A stretch of DNA of 12,923 nt from CAZDHT01 sp964505325 (GTDB lineage Bacteria > Planctomycetota > PUPC01). Location: NCBI GenBank assembly GCA_964505325.1, contig CAZDHT010000151.1, positions 1 to 12,923 of the forward strand. Direction: 5' to 3'. A model generated the notes under the pieces. The model searched no databases. It was not told the DNA's origin and saw nothing but the letters and a program-made list of their open reading frames with translations. Each line of letters starts with the position of its first letter. The stretch's first letter is position 1. This document shows positions 7,589-12,923 of this stretch, piece after piece. Position numbers and translations under genes: made by a program.

Positions 7589-9772
7589 TCAGAAGAGCGG
7601 CTCGCCGTCCATCGAGTCGGGGCGTTGGATGCTCAGGCATTGCAGGACGGTCGGCGCCACGTCGATGTTGCGCGGCGACCCGCGCCGCAGCTTACGGTTC
7701 GCAAAGAATACGCCGGGGACCACGTGCGGGTCCATCAGGTGATCGCCCGTCCACAGGCTCATGTTATCCGCGACGATCTGCGCCGGCGCCGCGCCGATCA
7801 CGTTCGAGTCTTCCGCCCGGTAGCCCGCCCGGAAGCCGACCACCAGGTCCGGGCCGTTCCTGGCATGCTCGCCGTGATAGACCTCGCTGGCGAGGTAGAC
7901 GTTGCGGATCACCGGCTGGGCGTTGACCGGGTCTTTGAGCTGCCGCAGCTTGTCGATCAGCTCGTCGCAGAGCCGGCGCTGTTCTTCGCCCGGCTCGACG
8001 ATGCCGTGCTTCTCGCGCCCTTTCAGGTTGACGTACATGCTGGCGAAGCCGGCGCTATAGGCGCGGGTCCTCGACCAGTCGACGTCGGCGAACAGCTCGC
8101 GCCCGTTCCGGCCGTCCGGCGTGGTGAGCACCATGTAGCCGTTCTCGACCAGCCAACTGTTCAGCCCGACACTGGCGCGGAACGTGTTGAAGCCGTGATC
8201 GGACACGACGATGACGGTGGTTTCGTCGTCGTCCGTCGCCAGCACCTCGCCCAGCACGGCGTCCATCCGCCTGTAGACGTCTGGGATGACGTGGCCGAAC
8301 TTCTTGGCGAACTTGGCGTCGTAGTTCGGATGCTCCTTGTCGCGCGTCCGCCAGAACATGTGCTGGATGCGGTCGCCCGAATCGAAGACGAACGCGAACA
8401 GGCCCTTGTCGAACGCCTTGAACTCGTGGTCGAATTGCTTCTTTCTCTCCTCGAACAGCTTGAGCATTCCCTGCTCGAACGCCTCCGGCGAGAGCGAGCC
8501 GTCCTTCATCGCGTTGACATCCTCGGGCATGCCCAGCGTGGTGTAGCGCCCGACCGCCTCGGCCAGTTCTTTGGCGAAGCCGTCGGGGTACGTGATGGGG
8601 AAGTAGGGATCCAGCGGGTCGACTTCGGCGGTGCTGACGTACAGCCGCAGGTGCGGTTCGAGCGCGGTCAGGTGGGCGCAGACCATCGCCGGTATCGTCT
8701 TGCCCCAGCCCGGCTTGAAGCGCATGGGGATGTACTCGCTCCATTCGCCGACCTTCAGCACCACCTCGGGCGCGCCGCCGATCTTGAGCGAGACCTCATC
8801 ACTGCGAAGCTTGCGGACGACTACCTCGACCTTGGATTCCTTCCGCCCGGTCAGGCCGGCGACGACCGGGCCGGGGAAACTGCCCTTGAACGTATCGCCG
8901 TCCCACGCGGCGCAACACCGGTTGCCCTTGAACGCGCCGCCCGGGTCCTTGTCATCGGTCGTGAACAGGCTGTACTTCCCGAGCCCGCCCCGGACGTCGG
9001 GCACGCCCAGTCCGCTCAGGAAGTGGCCGGTGATCCGCTCCGGCGGGAACGCGGCCGGCCAGCGGATCACCGTCGCCGGGATGCCGGCCTCGGTCGCGAA
9101 CGTCCAGAATCCCGGCGCGTGGCGCACGGGCAGGTAGCGCTTCTCGCGCTTGTCCAGCAGGTTCGAAGTGTTCACCTTGTAGATCGAGAGGAGTATCTTG
9201 TAGGACGCCGGGTCGCGGTGGAGGAAGTCGAAGATGCCGTGCTTGCCCGGGTTGCATCCGGTGCCGATGCCGGACCAGGCGACGGGGGTCTCCGGGGGCA
9301 GGGTGGTCTGGAGCCTCGAATACGAGCCCTCCTCTCGAAGCCGGTCGAAGTTCGGCAACTCGCCGGCGTCCATCATCTTGTCCATCAGGTTCGGATCGAG
9401 CCCGTCCATGCCGAGCAGGATCACTCTCTTCGAGCCAGTGTAGTCCACTTTGGGGGGTTCCTCCGTGTCTTCCGGGGCGAACAGAACGGCCACCCCCGCC
9501 ACCACGCCGCCCACCAGCACGACGGCCGTCGCCACGAGGACCGCCCGGGCGGCGCGCGGGCCGAACCTGTCCTTCACCCACCACAAGAACCGCTTGAACG
9601 GCCAGATCAGAACGCCGATGCAGAGCCCGATGCCGCCCAGGATTACGGCGAGCATCTGGACCACCGCCGTCTGCGTACCCGGATCGATGTACGCCGGTGC
9701 GGGGCGGGCCAGGCACAGGCAGAGGCCTACAACCAGCAGCCCGACGAGCCGATGTCTCCGTTTGCGCATCAT
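7589..9772 (-). CDS. Membrane-anchored alkaline-phosphatase-superfamily hydrolase (type I phosphodiesterase/nucleotide pyrophosphatase-like)
   Basis: This 727-residue protein has a hydrophobic N-terminus: a signal or first membrane segment (about 8-27), an AYIDPGTQT motif typical of small membrane anchors, a second segment (about 36-56) and a third (about 75-98). The catalytic domain should lie outside the cytoplasm. From about 115 onward it has the two-metal site of the alkaline phosphatase superfamily: GMDGL (Asp123), PPETPVAWS (probable nucleophile Thr162), DSGDRIQH (Asp467 and His471), SDHGF (Asp525/His526) and GDHLMDPH (His678 or His683). Thr as nucleophile suggests phosphodiesterase or phosphotransferase chemistry rather than formylglycine sulfatase chemistry. 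Substrate unknown. The start is the first of two adjacent ATGs (9772), 14 nt after the upstream stop, with GGGAG 5 nt before. It sits between a sulfatase-fold/TPR gene and cysDN, hinting at a link with sulfate or sulfated or phosphorylated surface material, but that is inference. Confidence 0.88.
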   Translation of the reverse strand: MMRKRRHRLVGLLVVGLCLCLARPAPAYIDPGTQTAVVQMLAVILGGIGLCIGVLIWPFKRFLWWVKDRFGPRAARAVLVATAVVLVGGVVAGVAVLFAPEDTEEPPKVDYTGSKRVILLGMDGLDPNLMDKMMDAGELPNFDRLREEGSYSRLQTTLPPETPVAWSGIGTGCNPGKHGIFDFLHRDPASYKILLSIYKVNTSNLLDKREKRYLPVRHAPGFWTFATEAGIPATVIRWPAAFPPERITGHFLSGLGVPDVRGGLGKYSLFTTDDKDPGGAFKGNRCCAAWDGDTFKGSFPGPVVAGLTGRKESKVEVVVRKLRSDEVSLKIGGAPEVVLKVGEWSEYIPMRFKPGWGKTIPAMVCAHLTALEPHLRLYVSTAEVDPLDPYFPITYPDGFAKELAEAVGRYTTLGMPEDVNAMKDGSLSPEAFEQGMLKLFEERKKQFDHEFKAFDKGLFAFVFDSGDRIQHMFWRTRDKEHPNYDAKFAKKFGHVIPDVYRRMDAVLGEVLATDDDETTVIVVSDHGFNTFRASVGLNSWLVENGYMVLTTPDGRNGRELFADVDWSRTRAYSAGFASMYVNLKGREKHGIVEPGEEQRRLCDELIDKLRQLKDPVNAQPVIRNVYLASEVYHGEHARNGPDLVVGFRAGYRAEDSNVIGAAPAQIVADNMSLWTGDHLMDPHVVPGVFFANRKLRRGSPRNIDVAPTVLQCLSIQRPDSMDGEPLF

Positions 9773-9777
9773 GCCTG

Positions 9778-9782
9778 CTCCC
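9778..9782 (-). promoter_or_regulatory. Shine-Dalgarno of the alkaline-phosphatase-superfamily gene
   Basis: On the minus strand this reads GGGAG, 5 nt before the ATG at 9772. It fixes the start there instead of a far upstream ATG at 10156, whose extra 128 residues would lie wholly inside the preceding TPR gene. Confidence 0.65.
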
Positions 9783-9786
9783 GCCG

Positions 9787-12099
9787 TCACTGGTGGTACG
9801 GCTTCGACGCCGCGTAGAGTCCGAGCCGGCGGTCGATCTCCCTGGCCAGCTTCGCCCCTTCCGCGCGGGACTTGGCGAGCGCCAGCGCCCGGCTTGCCAT
9901 TTTGGTTGCCCGGCCGAACTGTCCCGCCTCCGCATACGCCGCGCCCAGGGTGTCGAGCGCCTGGGCATTGTTCCAGTCGGTCGCCTGGCAGAGCGACTCG
10001 GCCACCTTGATCGCCTCCCGACCGTTGCGGACCTTCGCGTCGGGGCACGTGGCCAGCCACCACGCTACATTGTACAGCCACAGCGGGTCTTTGGCCCGGA
10101 ACTTCAGGCCCTCCTGCCACGCCTTCACCGCTTCGGCGTATCGCTTCTCTCGGCACAGGAGCAGCCCGAGGTTGTTTCGGACCTCGTATTTGTCGGGGGC
10201 TGCCTTGAGCGCCTGCCGGCAGTACCGGACGGCGAGCGCGTTCTCGCCCTGTGCGGCGTAGACGTTGGCCAGGTTGTTATTGGCCTCCACGTGGTCCGGG
10301 GCATCCTTGAGGACCAGCTGGAACTGCTCGGCCGCAGGACCGAGTTTCTTCTGCTCCATCAGGGCGAGGCCGAGGTGGACGTGTAGCTTGATGGTGATCT
10401 TCGAGTCGCCCTTCTTGTTGACCGGCTCGAGCGCCCCCCGCCTCAGCCGCAGCGCCTGCCGCAGCACTTTCGCCGCTTGGTCGGGCTTCTTCCGGCCGAG
10501 CAGCACGGTCGCCAGGTTGCACAGCATCGTCCGGTTGGTCGGGTCGAACGCGAGGTACGCCTGGATGTGCTTCATCGCGGCATCGTGCTGATTCAGCATC
10601 ATGTAGCTGCCGGCCAGCTGGTCGTGCAGCTCGATGCAGTCTGGGTCCTTCTCGAGGAGCGGCTGAATCAGGTCGATCACGTCCTGGTATCGCTTGGCCT
10701 CGGCCAGCAGGTCCGCCTTGGCGCAGGCGTTGTAGACGTGCATCATCGCCTTGGGGTCTTTGCGCCTGGTTGGATCGATCTGCCTGGCCTGCCCGGCCGT
10801 GCCGCTGAGGTAGCCGAGCTGCTTGAGCGCCGCAATGGCCTCCCGGTCAACCGGGACGGCGACGGCCTGGCCCTTCTTCATGCCGGCCACCAGCTCGTCG
10901 AGCTGCTGCTTCAGGTCCGCGGCGACTTCCGGCTGGGCGCTCAGCAGATTGGTCTTCTCCCCGGCGTCGGCGGCCCGGTCGTACAGCTCGGGCGTGGGGC
11001 ACTGGATGTACCGCCAGCGCGGCGTGGTCAGCGACCGCAGCGGCGCCCAGCCGTAGCTGTTGAGCAGAAACTCGCTCTCGCCGTAGCAGGCCAGGGCCCG
11101 CGACGGGGCGTCGAGCAGGCTGTGGGAGTTCACCATCGCCTCGGGCTTCTTCCAGCCGAGGACGTCGAGCACCGTCGCCGCGACATCGACCACGCCGACG
11201 GCGCGGTCGACCGTCTCGCCCTGCGGGACGCGGCCGGGCAGGCTGACAATGAGGGGCACGTGCATCGTCGTCTCGTAGACCAGCGGCCCGTGGCCGTACT
11301 CCAGGTGCGCGCCGAACGACTCGCCGTGATCGCCGGCGGCGATGACCAGTGTTCTCTCGCGCAGGCCGCGGCGGTCGAGGAAGTCGATCAGCCGCTTCAT
11401 CTGCGCGTCCATGAAGGCGATCTCGCCGTCGTAGGCGTGCTGGTGACGCGACTTGTACGGCTCGGGCGGCTCGCAGGGCAGATGGGGGTCGAAGAAGTGG
11501 GCCCAGCAGAAGAAGGGCTCGCCGGCGTTCTGTTCGAGCCAGGCGAGGGCGCGGTCGGCCACTGTGTTGGCGGGGTTCTCGCGGCGGAACACGTCGTCGC
11601 TGTCGTCGGCGGGCGGGGTCATCCGGTCGTCATACACACCGAAGCCGCGGGCCAGGCCGAACTGCTTGTCGAGCACGAAGCTGGCGAGAAAGGCGGCGGT
11701 CTTGCCGCCGCGACGGCTGAACAGCGCCGCCAGGGTCACCGGGCCGGGGCCGAGCTTGCCGCGGCCGTTGTCGTGCAGGCCGTGCTCCGGCGGGAGCAGG
11801 CCGGTTAGCATGCTGGCGTGCGACGGCAGGGTCAGCGGGACGTGGGCGAAGGCGTTCTCGAAGCGGAGGCCCTTCGCGGCGAGCGCGTCGAGGGCGGGCG
11901 TCTCGGCCTTCGCATACCCGTAGCAGCCAACCCGGTCGGCGCGGGTGGTGTCCAGGGTGATGAGCAGCACGTTGAGCTTGGGCGGGCCGGCCGGCGGCTG
12001 TCGCCCGGGGCGGCACCCCGGCAGCGTCCACGCGAGGACGGCACCGAGAACCGTCGCGGCAGTGATCAGTGCCAGCGGCGCCCTGTAGCGACGCCTCAT
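9787..12099 (-). CDS. Sulfatase-fold hydrolase/transferase with a C-terminal TPR domain
   Basis: This 770-residue protein begins with a basic stretch and a hydrophobic segment (about 8-27) ending LPGC, so it is exported or anchored, possibly as a lipoprotein through Cys29 (the lipobox is imperfect). Residues about 42-400 form a PF00884-type sulfatase fold: LLITLDTTRAD supplies metal-binding Asp50, and GDHGES gives Asp257/His258. The active-site stretch is VPLTLPSHASMLTG, with Thr90 where formylglycine sulfatases have Cys (CxPSR), so sulfatase activity is doubtful. Residues about 450-740 hold TPR-like helical repeats, with recognisable units around 574-603, 604-637 and 638-671. Such sulfatase-TPR proteins are a recurrent family in environmental bacteria; substrate unknown. 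The start at 12099 is favoured over in-frame ATGs at 12120 and 12135 because GGGAG lies 6 nt upstream and it gives a compact signal sequence. First gene of operon A. Confidence 0.88.
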   Translation of the reverse strand: MRRRYRAPLALITAATVLGAVLAWTLPGCRPGRQPPAGPPKLNVLLITLDTTRADRVGCYGYAKAETPALDALAAKGLRFENAFAHVPLTLPSHASMLTGLLPPEHGLHDNGRGKLGPGPVTLAALFSRRGGKTAAFLASFVLDKQFGLARGFGVYDDRMTPPADDSDDVFRRENPANTVADRALAWLEQNAGEPFFCWAHFFDPHLPCEPPEPYKSRHQHAYDGEIAFMDAQMKRLIDFLDRRGLRERTLVIAAGDHGESFGAHLEYGHGPLVYETTMHVPLIVSLPGRVPQGETVDRAVGVVDVAATVLDVLGWKKPEAMVNSHSLLDAPSRALACYGESEFLLNSYGWAPLRSLTTPRWRYIQCPTPELYDRAADAGEKTNLLSAQPEVAADLKQQLDELVAGMKKGQAVAVPVDREAIAALKQLGYLSGTAGQARQIDPTRRKDPKAMMHVYNACAKADLLAEAKRYQDVIDLIQPLLEKDPDCIELHDQLAGSYMMLNQHDAAMKHIQAYLAFDPTNRTMLCNLATVLLGRKKPDQAAKVLRQALRLRRGALEPVNKKGDSKITIKLHVHLGLALMEQKKLGPAAEQFQLVLKDAPDHVEANNNLANVYAAQGENALAVRYCRQALKAAPDKYEVRNNLGLLLCREKRYAEAVKAWQEGLKFRAKDPLWLYNVAWWLATCPDAKVRNGREAIKVAESLCQATDWNNAQALDTLGAAYAEAGQFGRATKMASRALALAKSRAEGAKLAREIDRRLGLYAASKPYHQ

Positions 12100-12105
12100 C
12101 CCGTG

Positions 12106-12110
12106 CTCCC
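12106..12110 (-). promoter_or_regulatory. Shine-Dalgarno deciding the start of the sulfatase/TPR gene
   Basis: On the minus strand this reads GGGAG, 6 nt before the ATG at 12099. The same GGGAG sequence precedes the next gene in the operon, which supports this choice over in-frame ATGs at 12120 and 12135. Confidence 0.6.
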
Positions 12111-12164
12111 AAATGGCCATGCGGTGTCTGCGCACAACATCCTATTCAGTTTCGGATAAGAAAA

Positions 12165-12264
12165 GGAAAAACGGGAAAACGGGAAAATGGGCAAGGAACC
12201 GCCTTGCTGCCCTTCGGGCAGCCTCAGAACTCTCCTTCCCGGTTTTCCACTTTTCCACTTTTCC
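12165..12264. repeat. Nested inverted repeat of GGAAAA/TTTTCC units enclosing two hairpins
   Basis: The left arm has three GGAAAA units (12165, 12174, 12182) and the right arm has three TTTTCC units spaced 8 nt apart (12243, 12251, 12259). The best pairing is GGAAAACGGGAA (12174-12185) with TTCCCGGTTTTCC (12236-12248), 12 pairs with one bulged base. Inside are two perfect hairpins: GCAAGG-AACCG-CCTTGC (12191-12207) and GCTGCCC-TTC-GGGCAGC (12206-12222), which overlap by two bases. It may be a small mobile or REP-like element, a structured RNA, or a processing or termination signal; nothing decides between these. Confidence 0.55.
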
Positions 12265-12480
12265 TTGTTCCGCTCCCATTGATTACACCACTTTCAATAG
12301 TATCGGCTCCGCACGGGGATTAGACAAGAGAAATGCGCGGCGGCCGCTGCCGCGTCGCAGGCAGGAAGAAAGGTTCATCTCCCAATATCGCCTTGTGTCC
12401 AAGAAGAATTGAAGAAATGGGCTTGGCTTGTCGATACTCCAAGTATGGACCGAAGTCGTTGGGCGGGTTGCCCTTGCTTT

Positions 12481-12488
12481 GGAGGAGG
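12481..12488 (+). promoter_or_regulatory. Strong Shine-Dalgarno of the transposase gene
   Basis: GGAGGAGG stands 7 nt before the ATG at 12496. It sets the start there rather than at the in-frame upstream codon at 12409, whose 29 extra residues are not family-like. Confidence 0.75.
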
Positions 12489-12495
12489 TCAAGCC

Positions 12496-12923
12496 ATGAA
12501 GCGGTTGGAGGAGTTGTGCTGTCAGAATTCGGAGTGTCCGAGGTACGGGAAACGCGGAGCGGGAAATCTGACGGTGTGCGGCCGCATCGGCACAAACAAG
12601 TCGATCCGGCAGCTCTATTGCCGGGTGTGCAAGGCGCGCTTTTCGGAGCGCAAGGGGACGCCGCTGTACTACGCCAAGCTCCCCGTCGCGAAGGTGCTCT
12701 CCATTCTGGAGCACATTCAGGAAGGCTGTGGCGTGCGGCAGACCGGGCGGCTGGTGAAGGTGTCGAAGGACACAGCCAACCGGTATGTGTGGCTGGCTGG
12801 CGATCACGCAGCGGCGCTGCACGACGAGCTGGTCGCTCTTTCCCCCTCGGACTCGTGAGGTCCAGTTCGACGAGAAGTGGGCGTTCGTGTACAAGAAGGA
12901 GCAGCGCCGAAAGGCGGACGATC
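12496..12923 (+). pseudogene. IS1-like transposase, frame-shifted and cut by the window edge
   Basis: The first frame (12496-12858, 120 residues) has an N-terminal zinc ribbon (Cys8/Cys9, Cys14, and Cys42-x-x-Cys45) and a helix-turn-helix region (about 68-100, GVRQTGRLVKVSKDTANRY). This is the layout of IS1-type transposases. It ends in SPSDS and a TGA. From about 12848 the +1 frame continues the family sequence (TREVQFDEKWAFVYKKEQRR) to the window end, including the likely first catalytic Asp in FDEKW. Removing one C from the five-C run at 12842-12846 would join the frames as ALSPRTREVQFDEKW. The break may be an inactivating insertion, an assembly or sequencing error in a homopolymer, or programmed +1 frameshifting at CCC-T. 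IS1 itself uses -1 shifting at an A-rich site, so the first two are likelier. Confidence 0.82.
12496..12923 (+). mobile_element. Partial IS1-family-like insertion sequence
   Basis: The transposase identifies an insertion sequence that enters from the right edge. Its right end lies outside the window and its left end was not resolved, so these coordinates cover only the coding part. It is the only plus-strand gene and lies upstream of operon A, transcribed divergently from it. Confidence 0.6.

Larger units (their letters stand above)
12100..12495. other. Gene-free region between operon A and the transposase
   Basis: These 396 nt hold the leader of operon A (minus strand, about 12100-12160, no convincing promoter boxes found), the nested inverted repeat at 12165-12264, an isolated GC hairpin CGCGGC-7 nt-GCCGCG (12336-12354), and a small palindrome ATACT-CCA-AGTAT (12434-12446) ahead of the transposase. 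The left end of the insertion sequence probably lies between about 12276 and 12495, but I could not identify its terminal repeat because the right end is outside the window. Confidence 0.5.

Noticed and set aside
9773..10156. N-terminal extension of the alkaline-phosphatase-superfamily protein to 10156
   Set aside because: The extension lies wholly inside the TPR region of the upstream gene; the ATG at 9772 has a good Shine-Dalgarno and begins a signal/membrane segment.
12206..12222. C(TTCG)G-capped hairpin such as an RNA tetraloop terminator
   Set aside because: With a four-base TTCG loop the stem mismatches at the third pair; the perfect 7-bp stem needs a three-base loop, and no T-tract follows.
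12283..12894. Minus-strand open frame of about 200 residues opposite the transposase
   Set aside because: The plus strand here encodes a clear zinc-ribbon/HTH transposase with a strong Shine-Dalgarno; the opposite frame has no motif and is a shadow.
1..12923. Defence system, CRISPR array, tRNA or riboswitch
   Set aside because: I found no spaced direct repeats, no tRNA-like cloverleaf with CCA-type end, and no defence or toxin-antitoxin motifs in any of the real genes.

Overview
The window is GC-rich and densely packed bacterial chromosomal DNA. Six complete genes all lie on the minus strand, and a broken or frameshifted insertion-sequence transposase lies on the plus strand at the right edge. 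The mix of genes suggests an uncultured bacterium of the Planctomycetota or a related phylum: a sulfatase-fold protein with a TPR tail, a membrane-anchored alkaline-phosphatase-superfamily enzyme, an ADP-forming acyl-CoA synthetase, an AcuC-type deacetylase, and a short CACGGG...CCCGTG palindrome. That assignment is an inference from gene content and style, not a demonstrated placement.

Reading in the direction of transcription (right to left), operon A runs from 12099 to 5507. It encodes a sulfatase-fold/TPR protein (12099-9787), a membrane-anchored alkaline-phosphatase-superfamily hydrolase (9772-7589), and the two subunits of ATP sulfurylase, CysD (7568-6765) and CysN (6745-5507). Gaps between these genes are only 14-20 nt and each has a recognisable Shine-Dalgarno sequence, so co-transcription is likely. 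CysN ends without an APS kinase domain, and no cysC or cysH is in the window. The CysD-like subunit carries a CC...CxxC cysteine pattern that resembles the iron-sulfur site of APS reductases. This is the most unexpected protein-level feature.

After a 291-nt gap that holds a short palindromic repeat and a possible promoter, operon B runs from 5215 to 48. It encodes an AcuC-like deacetylase (TTG start), an ADP-forming acyl-CoA synthetase, and a CoA-transferase/acetyl-CoA hydrolase fused to a C-terminal GNAT acetyltransferase domain. The last two genes overlap by 14 nt. The set looks like an acetate/acyl-CoA interconversion module that carries its own candidate lysine acetyltransferase and deacetylase. 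It is analogous in logic to Bacillus acuABC and to Pat/PatZ, but with the GNAT domain moved onto the CoA-transferase.

Right of operon A, about 400 nt (12100-12495) has no gene. It contains a nested inverted repeat built on (G)GGAAAA/TTTTCC units enclosing two smaller perfect hairpins. From 12496 a plus-strand IS1-like transposase begins with a strong Shine-Dalgarno. Its frame breaks at a run of five C (12842-12846) just before the first catalytic Asp motif, and the downstream part continues in another frame to the window edge. I saw no tRNA, rRNA, CRISPR array or known riboswitch.
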